Both the position numbers and the translations under genes were made by a program. From Drechmeria coniospora (Eukaryota; Ascomycota; Sordariomycetes; Hypocreales; Ophiocordycipitaceae), in assembly GCF_001625195.1 (NCBI RefSeq), contig NC_054390.1, positions 1,240,001 through 1,304,000 on the forward strand: a stretch of DNA of 64,000 bases, read 5' to 3'. This document shows, one piece after another, positions 33,757 to 44,900 of the stretch. The notes below the pieces were generated by a model that searched no databases, had not been told where the DNA came from, and saw only the letters and a program-made list of their open reading frames with translations. Each line of letters opens with the position of its first letter. Positions within the stretch are counted from its first letter, which is position 1.

Positions 33757-34335
33757 GTGCTAACCACCGCCGCACTGCTTCGTGGGTACCTATAAAATAG
33801 CACCTAAGAACATGTATATACGAGTAGGTATTAATAGATTGATACTCCGCAGTGCTTACCACTGCCGCACTGCTTCGTGGGTGCCTATAAAATAGCACCT
33901 AAGAACATGTATATACGAGTAGGTACAGTAGGTCGTAGGTTGGTACCGATAGTGCTAACCACTGCCGCACTGCTTCTTGGCTACCTATGAAATAGCACCT
34001 AAGAAAAATGTATACTTATACGAGTAGAAAGTCGTAGGTACTCCGGGTTGATGGTGCTAACCACTGCCACACTGCTTCGTGGGTACCTATAAAATAGCAC
34101 CAAAGAACATGTATATACGAGAAGGTATTATTAATAGTAGATATTGATATTCCGTAGTGCTAACCACCGCCGCACTGCATCGTGGGTACCTACAAAATAG
34201 CACCCAAGAACATGTATATACGAGTAGGTAGGTCGTAGGTAGGTACTGATAGTGCTAACCACTGCCTCACTGCTTCGTGGGTACCTATAAAATAGCATAA
34301 CATGTATAGACTGTACGAGTAGGTAGGTCGTGTAC
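33757..34335. repeat. Six-copy ~100-bp tandem array with internal inverted repeat
   Basis: Imperfect copies start at about 33757, 33852, 33952, 34054, 34157 and 34252 (spacing 95-103 bp). Each begins GTGCTAACCACYGC, continues with a CACTGCTTCGTGGGTACC-like segment, then CCTATAAAATAGCACC, then an ACATGTATATACGAGTAGG tail. GTGCTA at the start is the reverse complement of TAGCAC, and ACCAC faces GTGGGT inside, so each copy could form a hairpin or cruciform. The TATAAAA string is intact in copies 1, 2, 4 and 6; copies 3 and 5 have one base change there. Copy 6 has lost part of the TAGCACC arm. The array ends about 540 bp upstream of the secreted Dabb gene. It is not coding in any frame I can find. 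Confidence 0.95.
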
Positions 34336-34878
34336 TACTCCGTAAACCTTGGAGCGCGTGCCGTACATGTGCCGTGCCTCTGCCCCAGGCACTTGCATAC
34401 TTGCACAAGTACTTGCAGAACATGTACCTACCTAGACGCTTTTACAGGGAACTGGTAGAGTACCTACTAGGTACCTGTATGGAGTACAAGCAGGTATATA
34501 CTAACAGTGGTAGTGCTCTGTACTCCGTACTGTGCTCGTACTTGACGTCGCGACGGTGCGGTACATGTGCCTACAAAGACTCGTGTTCTAGGTCCACTGT
34601 TTTCATCGCCTGTAATATTACCCCGTAACCTTGTATATTATCCCGAGATCCTGCCTCTACGGGACGGGATCATACGAATGGGGCAACTCCGCCACCCGAA
34701 TCCCAGGCACTTCGCAGCCAACTCCCCACCATACTTACAGGCGCCTTCTGGAGTGACGTGACCATCTCTCCGCAGCTTGCTGCATAAATAATCGACCTGG
34801 ACCTCTCTTTGCTTCTCAAAACATATCGTACCCTACTCGAGCAAACCGAAAACGCAACATCTCTTCATTCGGCCACCC
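34336..34878 (+). promoter_or_regulatory. Promoter region of the Dabb gene
   Basis: The stretch 34,340-34,560 is GTAC-rich. Nearer the gene, TGACGTG at 34754-34760 resembles a CRE/ATF site. GCATAAATAA at about 34792-34801 is TATA-like and lies some 85 bp before the ATG. A C/T-rich leader follows. The TF-site reading is inference. Confidence 0.45.
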
Positions 34879-35545
34879 ATGAGGATCATATCCCTTCTTG
34901 CTGCCGTCGCCATGGCCTTGGTCAACCCCGTTTCCGGCCTGCCTGGTGGAGCGGCAACACCAAAGTGTCCGGCCCCCGCCCACCACCAGCCCGTCACGCA
35001 CATCGTCATGTTTCAGTTCAAGAATGGCACGCGAGATGTTGCCAATACGGTGCGTCCCCTGCCGCTGCCTTGGACCTTGGCGCCTCGTGGCCATCGGATA
35101 TCACGGCCCGGTCGTGCTGACGAGACGAGGCGAGCAGTTGGCTTCCAAGTTCTTCGCCCTCAAGGACACCTGTATCCTGCCCACCGGAGAGCCGTATATC
35201 GAGGCCTTGACCGGCGGCAAGGACAACTCCAATGAGAATATTCAGGTGAGATGCCTGTCCCTCGGTCATCGGCCGGAGCCACGCAGCTCTGCTCGCACGT
35301 GTATGCCCATGCTTGCCCGCACATACATCTAACCTTGGCGCAACACGCAGGGTGGCGTTGGGAATACCGACAACATCACCGACGTCTTCGTCGCCAAGTT
35401 TCGATCCGTCGAGGATCGGGACTATTATGTCGACAAAGACCCGGTCCACGAGGTCTTCAAGAATTATGTTGGCACCCTGATCAACAACGGGACGCTGGTC
35501 GGGAAGAAGGTTCAGGTCGTCGACTACACGCCAGGCGTCTTTTGA
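34879..35545 (+). CDS. Small secreted stress-responsive A/B-barrel (Dabb) protein
   Basis: Three exons, 34879-35049, 35138-35245 and 35351-35545, give 157 aa; both introns are phase 0 (88 and 105 nt). Residues 1-20 (MRIISLLAAVAMALVNPVSG) form a clear signal peptide. The mature part matches the dimeric Dabb alpha/beta barrel: THIVMFQFKNGT near the start, TDVFVAKFRSVEDRDYYVDK in the middle and VVDYTPGVF at the end. His41 and His126 occupy positions that are often conserved in this fold. Cys30 and Cys69 are the only mature cysteines and could form a disulfide. Some family members are enzymes (polyketide cyclases such as olivetolic acid cyclase), others are stress proteins of unknown role. The signal peptide points to export or the secretory pathway. 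It converges on the C2H2 factor gene. Confidence 0.88.
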
Positions 35546-35898
35546 CGACGGGCACGCTTTTGAAACGCAACCCACCGCCCTGGTCTGCTCTCCATCATGC
35601 CCGGCCCGAGCATCATGCGTGTGTGCCGTTTCATTTTTCGGGTACCTTGCATCGACCGACCAAGGATCCCGTCGAGCCCTCGGTTTTGTTGTCACGGGAA
35701 AGGGTGCGACGAGGCCGAGAGCAAATGATAGTTTGTTCCACTTTCTTGATTTCGTCACCGTGATTTTCGTCGGCTGCAAAATGCATACCGTTTGACATGG
35801 GAGCACTGCGTCCATTTTTTTTGGTACATCAAAACACCGACCCGACAGGACCCTTGCCGACGGACGCGCGCCGTCCATCCCCTTTCTCTCGCGCCCCT
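35546..35898. other. Convergent spacer
   Basis: This 353-bp spacer between converging genes should hold both 3' UTRs. A T run (about 35815-35822) stands out; no gene is seen. Confidence 0.55.
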
Positions 35899-38800
35899 TC
35901 ACTTTGATGGAACGAGTGACTTTTCCGCTCGTGCTCTCGCGTGGCCGGCGTGCGCCTCGAGGCATCGGGCCATGATGTGGGTGACGGGCCAAACGGCAGC
36001 CCTGTCCATCATCGAGGCCGTGATGCTCAGGATCTGCGTCGCGTAGCCGCCGTGGTCGTCGGCCGACCGCATCGGGTCCCCCTGCCGGGTGCCGTCCGAC
36101 GCCGTGTCCATGCGTAGCTTCATCTCGGCCGACGCTACAATTTCGCCAATCTTGTCCAGCAGCTTCACGTCCTCGTCCTCGAGCGGCGTCGCGCCCGGCA
36201 CCTGCGCGAGATCCGTCGTGTCTTGCCCCAGAATTCCCAGCTGCCGCCCGAGCCGGTCCTGGAGCGTCGCCATCCACTCGGCGAGCACCTGGGCGCAGTC
36301 AAAGGCGCACAGCGCCGACTGCAGAGGCAGCTCCCTGCTGGTGAAGTCGGCAAACGTCACGCCGAGCTTGTCCGACATGGCGAGGGAGTCGGCCGCGTAG
36401 AAGGCGGCCTTGCGGAGGTGCTGCTCCCGCCGCGACGGCGCCTTGTCCGACGGCCCGCCCGAGGACCCGTCGAGGGACGCCGAGCTCTGCATCTCGGGCG
36501 CGTCGATGAAGACGAAATCCTCGGCCGACATGTCCGAGAAATCAAGGCCGCTCATCTCCGGGCTGGCCTGCCGGACGAGCTCGCCGCCGCGCGACAGCTC
36601 CTCGACGACGCCGTCCCAATCTTGCTGCCAGAACCTCTCCTTGGACCGCGACAGGTTGACGAAGAGGCGAACGTAGGCGAGGTCGAGCAGCGGAACGGCG
36701 TCGGCCGAGATGGGGCCGAGCCCGTAGGGGTTGGGACGCTCGACACTGTGCCGAGCGTCGCTCGCCCAGGCCACCTGCCACGCCTTCAGCGCCGGCTCGA
36801 TGTGCCTCTGCATCTTCTCCGTCTCGTCGTCGGTCCATATCTTGTCGTGGTGCCGCTGCCGCGTTTCCCAGATGTAGTTGTGCAGCGCGTAGATGAGGAT
36901 GAGACAGCCCAACGTGCTCGGCTTGAGATCCGTCAGCGGTGCCGGGTCCGCGTCGCCGCCGCCGCCGGCGGATCCCACGACGGCCGGCCGGTTGTGCTTC
37001 TGAGCGAGCCGCTTCTGCTGCCGCTCGTTGGTCCGCAGCAGCTCTCCCAGGGCGTCGTAAAAGGTCATCTGGTTGTGGGCGGCGGCTTGGGGCCCGCCTC
37101 CGGCGAAGAAGGCGACGCTCGACTCGGCCGCGAAGAACTCCTCGTCGCACGGCAGATGGAGGAATATCTCCGAATTGGTCAAGGCCGGCGCGTGGTTGTA
37201 CGCGGCCACCAGGAGGCTGGACAGGACGAAGACGGCGAAGAGGGTTCGCTTCCGCTCCTCGGCCTCCTTCCAACGAAGCCATTCCCGGTGCCGGTCCTCC
37301 TGGTCCGCCTCGGCCGCCCAGGCGGCGTCGTCCGTCATGGGCACATCCTGCTTCGCCGACGCGTCGACGGCCGCCGGTCGCAGCAGCCCGGCGGCGCCCG
37401 CGAGACCGACGAGGGCGGCGCAGTGCGTCGACGCGGCGTCGCCGGCGGCCCTGTCGGCGCAGTTGTGGCCGTACACGACGTTCAGGAGCATGGCCTGAAC
37501 GAGCCGGAGGGGGGCGCCGGCCGACGATTCGGCCGACGACGGGCGCGCGTCGAGGTGGAGGTGGATCACGCTCCGCGCCATGTCGAACAGCTCCCGGGAT
37601 CGGGCGTGCTCACGCTCGTAGAGCGCGCCGATGGCGGCCATGGAGAGGACGAGACACTCGCTGCCGTCTACGGCGTCGGCGGCGGCGGCGTCGGCGGGCC
37701 CGCTCGCGGCATGAAAGGACAGCGTGGGAAGGTGCAGGAACGGAAGATGGGGATGGAAATAGGTCAAGTAGGCTCCGACGTGACGCTGCAGGTCCTGGGC
37801 GCTGGGCACGTCGGCGTCGGCCTTGGCGTCGGACGGTGACCGGGACGCCATCGACGACGTCGGCGAGCCGAGGGAGCTTTTACGACGACCGGCAGGGGGG
37901 AGGCACCGGGAGAGGGCGTTTACGATGGAGGTCCGCGTGGCATCGGAGATGGTCGTCACGGGCGAGGCGCCGTGGGTGCCCCCGCTGAGGGACGACGGAG
38001 TCTCGGGGCCGGCGTTGGGGCCGAGCGTCTGCTTCGGGTTCTGCGTGTTCAGCCGGGATACGACCAACGGGCTCAGCGAGCTCAGCGAGGGGGGAGGCGT
38101 GGAGAAGTACGGATCATTGGTCTTTTGAGAAGCTGGCTGGGGTGACAGGGGAGCTCCATTGAGCAGGTCAGGGAAGACGGAGCCATTGAGATCCATCGCG
38201 AAGGGGTTCGGCATCTGGGGCGGTCCCATGGCCGAGGATTGCCACATGGTGCCGGTGCCGGCGGGCGCGGGTTGGTTGGACCCGTCGAGCATGACGTCGC
38301 TTATGCCGCTCTGGCTCGTCGTGCTGATGGCCGAGGGGCTGGAGCCGTCCACGACGTTCTCGTTGCTCGCGTGAAAGGACATTTGGTGCTCGAAGCCCGT
38401 GAGCCAGTCGAGGCCGTCGTCGAAGGGGTGGCCGGCGGCCACGTCGCTCATGCCCTGGCCGAACGGCGACGTCTGGTCGAGGGCCATGGACTGGGGGGAG
38501 TCGCTGTAGTGCAGGGCGTTGGGGTTGATGGTGGAGCCGCCGAAGAGGAGGCCCTCGAAGTCCAGGTCGGGGACGAAGACGGCCATGTTCGGCGCCGTGC
38601 GGAGGCCGCCGTCGAAGTCGTCGGCCGCCATCTGCGCCGTCTCGAGCTTGGGCAGGCCGTGCTGCATGCCGCGCTGGCTCAGGGCGGCCGACATGCCGCC
38701 GAAGACGTGGTCCAGGTTGTGGACGGGCAGGCCGGCGAGGCTCGGGTGACGGCCGTGGGAGGCCATGCCGCGGGCGACCGAGGCGTTGGCCGAGGCCATC

Positions 38801-39461
38801 ATCTGCATGGCGGCGCCGTCGACGTGGCTGATGGTGTTGGCCCTCGGCCGCATCGACGCCGCCGCGTTGGCGCCGGGGGCCGTGGTGCCGGCGACGCTGT
38901 TCTTGCGAGCCCTGCTCTGGCCCGGCGTCGCGCCGCTGGCCGACTCGCGGCGGTTGCGGGGGCGCGACGACGGCGTCGACGTCTGGTGCAGCTTCTGCTG
39001 GTGCCGCAGCAGCAGGTCGCGGCGGGCGAAGCACCTCCCGCACTCGGGGCAGTCAAACGGCTTCTCCTTGGTGTGGGAGCGCTCGTGTCGCTTCAGGTGC
39101 TCGAGGCGGGCAAACGATCGCTGGCAGGTGCCGCAGACGTGGGGTCGTGGCTTGTCCGTCTTGGGAGGAGGAAACTGCGCGGGCACCTTTGTGTTTACCG
39201 TGATGGTCGACGCTTGGGAGAAAGAGCACGGTCAGCGAGGTGGACGGGAGCTCAAGGGGGGGGAGCTCAAGGGGGGGAGCTCATGGGAGCTCATGGGGGG
39301 GAGCACACGGGGGAGTTTGGGGAACGGGGGGGGGGGGGGGGGGGGGGCGAGCATGCAAACGACTCGGCGGTGCGGCAACGGGCACAGACAGACTCACCAG
39401 GTTCCTCCGGGCCAACGACGTTCGCGCCAGCCGTCGGGCTCACGGGGGCAGGGTTTGACAT
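35899..39461 (-). CDS. C2H2 zinc-finger transcription factor, Adr1/AmdX-like, with fungal-specific domain
   Basis: Two exons on the minus strand, 39461-39398 and 39212-35899, give 1,125 aa; an ATG 15 codons upstream (39506) is possible. The 185-nt intron has GTGAGT, a CTGAC branch site and TTTCTCCCAAG. It is needed because the large frame has no ATG before the fingers. Two fingers lie at residues 48-68 (CGTC...HLKRHERSH) and 76-97 (CPEC...[10 protein letters not shown]), the spacing and linker typical of Adr1/AmdX factors. Middle residues are disordered, and a fungal-specific transcription factor domain starts near 490 ([19 protein letters not shown]). Yeast Adr1 and Aspergillus AmdX activate genes for alternative carbon or nitrogen sources in the nucleus; the target genes here are unknown. 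The intron carries a C22 tract on the coding strand. Confidence 0.88.
39248..39347. repeat. GAGCTC/G-rich repeats and a 22-G tract in the factor's intron
   Basis: Four GAGCTC units followed by G runs (39248-39300) lead to an uninterrupted run of 22 G at 39326-39347. All lie inside the intron 39213-39397 of the C2H2 factor gene, so the pre-mRNA reads C-rich here, away from the branch site. Such runs usually vary between strains and are prone to sequencing error. Confidence 0.85.
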
Positions 39462-39528
39462 GGTGGAGGCGCGCGAGTGCCTAGGGCCGGCGTCATTCAA
39501 GACCATGGCAGGGAGCGCCTTCCGCTTC

Positions 39529-39668
39529 GATCGATCGATCGATCGAGGGTGCTCAAGGTCGTCGGGCCGGCGATGGCAACCAGCAACCAGGACGGGGCGG
39601 CAGCGGCAGCAGCAGCGGTGGTGGTGGTGGTGGTGGTGATGATGGTGATGATAGTGGTGGTGGTGGTT
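39529..39668. repeat. ATCG, CAG and GGT simple repeats
   Basis: (ATCG)n lies at about 39529-39547, then AGC/CAG triplets and a long GGT/GAT triplet run at about 39606-39668. They lie just upstream of the C2H2 factor, probably in its 5' leader or promoter. Confidence 0.8.
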
Positions 39669-42180
39669 TGGCCGCGGGCACAGGCACCGCTTCGCTCACC
39701 GAGTTGCGTGCGTGCGAGCGATTATGGCTGCGGCAGGATGGCGGGGAAGCAGCAGCAACTTGTTGGGCCCGGCGGGTGAGAGACGAGAGGGACGAGGAGG
39801 GGTCGACGGCCGGGTACGAGGATACCTGGCGTGCTCGGCAGGCGGAGAGCGCACGTCAATCTGGGGCGTGGGAGGCGACAGATGGAAGCATCACCGTGCC
39901 ATCCGTCGACAGCAACGTCGGACCGGCCAGTCGAGGCAATTGCGGGCTGCTGGTTGGGAGGCAAAAACGGGCGGCGAGAGGCAGGACGACGGGGGAAGAG
40001 AGAGGGAGGTTTGGCGGCGTCGGGCGAAGCCAGGACGAGCACGCAGGAAGGCATGGGAGCTTAAGACGGTGCGACAGCACAGTGCGTCACTGGCCCAAAC
40101 GCAGTGGCGCGCCCGCCAGCCATTGGCCTGGCCGTGGGTGTTGGCGTCCCGCACCACCAGCCAGCCGAGTGCTCGTGCAGGTACAGGTACTTGCCTGTCA
40201 TGCGCTTGGCTCCGTCAGTCCGGCTTCCAGCAGAGGCAGCGGGACCTGACTTTGGCATCAACGGTGGGAGCCTCGTCGGCCGTGCGGGTGGCCCTCGAGC
40301 TCGGCCTCGCCTCTAGTCGCCCGTGTCGGCGCATCGAGCAGCGCCGCACGACCGAGGGCGCAAGGAACCGGCACAAGGCAGGCAAGGCAGGCCGACGAAC
40401 GAGGTCGCAGCACGCCGAGGCTGGCCTACCGCTGAACTGGCCGCCGTCACCAAGCAGCAGAGGTACCGGCAGCGGCGACAAGTAGCTGTACACGGCAGCG
40501 GCGACAAGTGGCTGTACACGGCAGCGGCGACAAGTAGCTGTACACGGCAGCGGCGACAAGTAGCTGTACACGGCACCGCACCAAGTGCTCCGTGAGTTCG
40601 TACCGGTTACGCGGCGGCGATGCGTACAATACTTGCAGACCATGCGCTTGGTGGCTCGGCCGGTGATTGGCACGCAAAGGTAGGACTCGGGGTACCTGAC
40701 GCAACAGCCACCGCCAGGTGCGTTGCGTGGCAGTCAGGCAGGCTGGCTGGCTGGCAGGCAGGTAGACACGGCACTGAATGCTCGGCGCCGTACGGACCAG
40801 CAGCGCGGTGTAACCTCGCGTCCTGCGCTCCGTCCGGGGCACCTGTAGCTAGGTGAGGTGACACGGAGCGCCCGCGTACCATGTACACCTACAGTGCGTG
40901 GCGCGGAGTACCTCGGGCCCTGCGATGCGGAGAATTGTCCGGCCACGGTACATGCATGCAGACGCTGGACGTGTACGGGGTACATGTAGGGAGTTTCCGC
41001 CCTCGTACCTACCACGGAGTCGCATGTGTGGGATAGAAATAGGAAGGACGCAGCGACGGGGGCTGGTAGGCGCGCGGCGAGGCAATGGCGAGGTAATGGT
41101 CGAGCGCTGCGCCGTGGCCTTGATGGACGGATGGTCGAGCTCGATCAAGGCAGGCAGGCCATGGCGTCGAGCTCGAATGCTGAGAGGCGAGAATCCAGAA
41201 CGAGCAGCATCAGCTGACCGCGATTCACCGACGCGCGCACGCTCGATCGGAACGGGGCTGGGAATCGTTCCAGGCACAGGCAGGCATCCAGCGAGGCGGC
41301 GGGCGGGCGGCCAGGCAGGCGGCCAGGCGAACAGCCAGCTGGTGCTCGCACTCGCAGCTTACTTACTCGGTAGCACTAGCCTGCCAGCGCCGCCGGCTGC
41401 CGTTTCGAATCTCGCCATTGCATTGCCTAGACGGGTTGGCGTCGTCGCAAGCTGCGCCGGAGGAACCCCCAGAGGCGTCCCGGTCCATGGATGGGATGGG
41501 AGGCCGGCCTGGGTCCTCGCAGGTACCGTGTCTCTCGGTGCGACCATGGCCCCAGGTGCACGGTACCTACGGCGCAGGCAGGCGTGCCGCGAGTCGACGG
41601 GGCCCTCTCGACCGGAGCGAGGTATCCAGTACCTCGGCGTAGGTAATTTTAGCAGCTGCGTGACCCCCGAGGTACCGAAGGGGGCGGACAGGAACGGCGC
41701 TCCAGTCGCAGGTGACCTGCGGCGCAAGCCGTTTCCGGGCTCGAAGCAAGGGACTGACAGCAACCGCACACCCACATTCGGCGCATCCACCACTCTCCAC
41801 GGCGTACGGAGTCGGCCAGGAGCATCATTGGTCCTTGTGCGGTTCAGCTTGGCCAGAAGTCGGACCAGGGCGGCACTGATCCGTCCCGCGCCTCGAGCCA
41901 CTCGAGACGAAAGGCGGGAAAGGTGCATCGAATCTCCCGCCTCCCCGCCGTTCGATTGGCAAGGAAGGAGAGGGAAAGAAGAAAAGGTCGGGCGACTTTA
42001 GGCCCAGGCGCTGCGCCTAGGATGTGCTTGCCACGGGCGGGATGCTCGCCATGGGCGGAATACTCGCACATGCACAGGAGCTCGTCGAGCCCAGCCGGCC
42101 GACCTCTGGACCACTGCGCCGGAGGAGTCCACGACCCTCTTCTCTTGGCGGTCGCCGGCGACGAGCGCACAGTGCAAGGG
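39669..42180. other. Gene desert, GC-rich part
   Basis: No supported gene. Open frames, including one of 367 codons at 40898-42001, lack any recognisable domain, and frames on the opposite strand are equally open. GGCAGGC/GGCTGGC-type simple repeats occur at about 40731-40765 and 41280-41335. Confidence 0.55.
40467..40570. repeat. 26-bp minisatellite, 4 copies
   Basis: The unit GGCAGCGGCGACAAGTAGCT plus GTACAC occurs four times in tandem; copy 2 differs by A to G (AGTGGC). The array ends at GGCACCGC. Its period is not a multiple of three, and I see no gene over it. Confidence 0.92.
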
Positions 42181-44900
42181 CACAGACCATCCGCGTAGTT
42201 GTAACTTGTACTTACTCAAGCAAGTACGTACTCCGTACTTGACGGTATTTTGTGTTGCACACCGACATGTACGGAGTACTGTAGTTGTAGTTGTACTTGC
42301 TTGCACACTTGCAATGCAAGGACATGTAACTGTACTCTGTACACTTGCAATAGACGTACATGTACTGTACAGGTACAGTTACGCACACACAAGCTCTTGG
42401 GCGCAAACTCAAAAAGTTCGTCATGAGGCTTGCTTGGCCCATCAATCCTTTGACGCGGCCCGTGGCCAGAGTTTCATTCAACTCTGTGGCAACCGTTTGA
42501 CGAGGAAACAAAGGCAGAGGATGGCACGGGGTAATCGCTCGTTGATGCTGGCCGCTCCCACGTCGGGGTTGCATCGGTGCTCTCCTTCAACCATGAGCGG
42601 ATGGTGCGTCTCTGCCGTCATTGGACGGGACGGGATGCACATTTTGTCCGAAATGGATCCCCGTGGCGGTTGTGCATCAAGCGGTCGTCGTCCGGGGGGC
42701 TGGGGAGCGAGCCGTCTGGCGAGGCGGCATGGGTGCGAAGCGCACGGAGTACGGAGCATGGAGTACCAGGTCAAGTATTGATGCTGCGTCGTGTTGGTGG
42801 TTGCCATTTCGCACGCGTACCGCGTCAAGTACGGAGCGCAGCAAACCGCTTTCGAGCCGAGCAGATGCACTCTGTAATATTACTGCAAGTAAGTACTTGC
42901 ACGTAGCTGTGCAGCATCCCAGCCTCGACAGGATAGTAATGATAATAGAAGTGCATGGACGAGTGCAGAGCTAGGGCTCAACATTCGTGGCTGGGCCGGA
43001 TGAGTCATGGTCAATGACGGCGGGCCGCCTCTTGCCGAGCCGTGGCGTGTTGGGTTGCACTTTCTACGGAGTGCGTGCAGTGGGTACCAGGAACTGATCC
43101 ATGCAAGTACAAGACGCCTACGGAGTACAGGCACCCCATGCTCACACACGTGCTCTATTATTACTCCGTGTTACTCCGTACACTTTGCTGTATTACTGTA
43201 CTTGCAGCACTTGTGCATCGACGTCTATTTGTGCGTGTACTGTACGGAGAACTTGCATCACTTTCTCCGTGCGAGGTCCTGCCTGCCATAAGCGCCTACG
43301 ACCTTGCCGTGCACTTGAAAGAAAGGCCCTGCCATGCTACCCAGGAGCCGTGGAAGGGGCTTGGTTTTTCTTGAGCAAGTACAAGTACCTGCGCAGTAGC
43401 CACGACGATTCCGCGCTGCTCTGCCAATGCGCATACCCTGCTTCTCCTCGCGGTGCAACCTCGGTGGTCGCTCAAGGCTTGTACGGCACACCGACATTCC
43501 CAGGTTATCATTGGCCATTGGCACAGGAGGAAGGTTCAAGGGGAACTGGCAAGCACTGCGAGTGCTGCATGTACATAATACTCGGTACTCCGTACGGAGT
43601 ACACGTTGTGCAATTGCTCGCTCGACGCCGGGCGGGCAGCGCAGCTGTGGTACGGGTTCATGTACGACGAGTACTTGTACATGCACCTGAAGCGGACAAG
43701 TGCATGCACCTGAAGTGGACAAGCAAGTACATGCGCCGTACTCCGTATACCAGACATGCCATACGCATCGGGAGAGCAAGACTCGAAATATCCCGGCGAG
43801 TTATAGGTTGGCAAGTACGCTTGTACGCGTGCCAACACCTCAGCATGCTTTCAGGCAACTCCATGTGCGTCTGTGCCCATCAGTTGGTGCCCAGTGCACA
43901 TGTGCCTACTATACATGTCTTGGGGGTATCTGCACACCGCAGTGCGTACGAGTACATGCACGCGAGTACATGCATACCTAGTGCCTACTTACAAGCACGT
44001 ACACATGTGCAAGGATTCTAGGTACCTACATGTACTTGCTGCACGGCAAGTAAGTACTCCGTACTCTGTACTCCGTACTGAACTCGTAGCTCCAAGTCCA
44101 CGAACCAGTGCTGCATGGCACGCACACGTACCGTGGGTAGCAGCAGCAGATCGGCAGCTGACCAGGGCAGTGTCTGCAATGGCATGGACCCTTGCGCCAA
44201 GCCCAAGCCTCCACGTCCCCGCTGATTTGATGGAACCCCTGCGTGCCATGGTGCGGTGAGTACTAAAGCAAGTACTTAATTATTACCTAGTATACAGTAT
44301 CTGGGCGGAAAGTGTGCCATGCCATGAGACTCTTGGACTGCCAGTACTTGCTCGTCCGTCGACGACCTTGAAACGCAGAGCGTGTGGCAGCTTTTCATTC
44401 GGATCCCCCAAGTACGTCCCTCACGAGCACGGGGACCGCGTAATTTCTATCCATTGCATTGGCACGCGTGCGCAAGCCTGAATGTGCTCCGTACTGTACG
44501 GTAGGTTTTCTTGGCCATGCAAGCACTCGCGGTGTACGGAGTACTTACAGAGAGCACATGGAGGATACCTAGGTACTAAGGGATTCATTCGAGCATGCGC
44601 AGGGCACTTGCATGTAGGTACGGATCGGCAACAAAGGCACGGGATCTACTCTACAAGCAGGAGAGCGACAGGAGCACAGCACAACGACGGTGTACAGTGT
44701 ACGACGTGTTGGAGCATCGACGCTCCATACGGAGGGCATGCACAACTACGTGTGCTTGTGCAAGTACGGATTTACTTGATTACATCTTGCAAAACCTGAT
44801 AGGTGCATTCAGAGTGCGGAGCCCAAGGAAGCAAGTATAGTACCGTAGGTGTCAGGTACTTTGCACTCGAGGATACACGCCTCATGTCAATGTACTCCGT
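42181..44900. other. Gene desert, very dense in GTAC words
   Basis: This is one of the densest stretches of the window for ACGGAGTAC, TACTTGCA, CTTGTAC and their complements (TACGGAGTAC at 44535-44544). A short near-duplicate of a GCACCTGAAGYGGACAAG unit occurs twice at about 43685-43722. No frame is credible as a gene. Confidence 0.6.

Noticed and set aside
33757..34335. CRISPR-like array
   Set aside because: The units are contiguous and imperfect, with no unique spacers of constant size; the host is eukaryotic. The same applies to the 14-, 20- and 26-bp arrays.
36223..39639. 538- and 466-codon + strand frames over the C2H2 factor gene
   Set aside because: They are antisense to the zinc-finger gene, which has clear domains. 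Products are Val/Gly/Arg-rich without motifs.
40898..42001. 367-codon + strand frame in the gene desert
   Set aside because: High-GC open frame with Arg/Ala/Gly-rich low-complexity product; the opposite strand is equally open and there is no domain.
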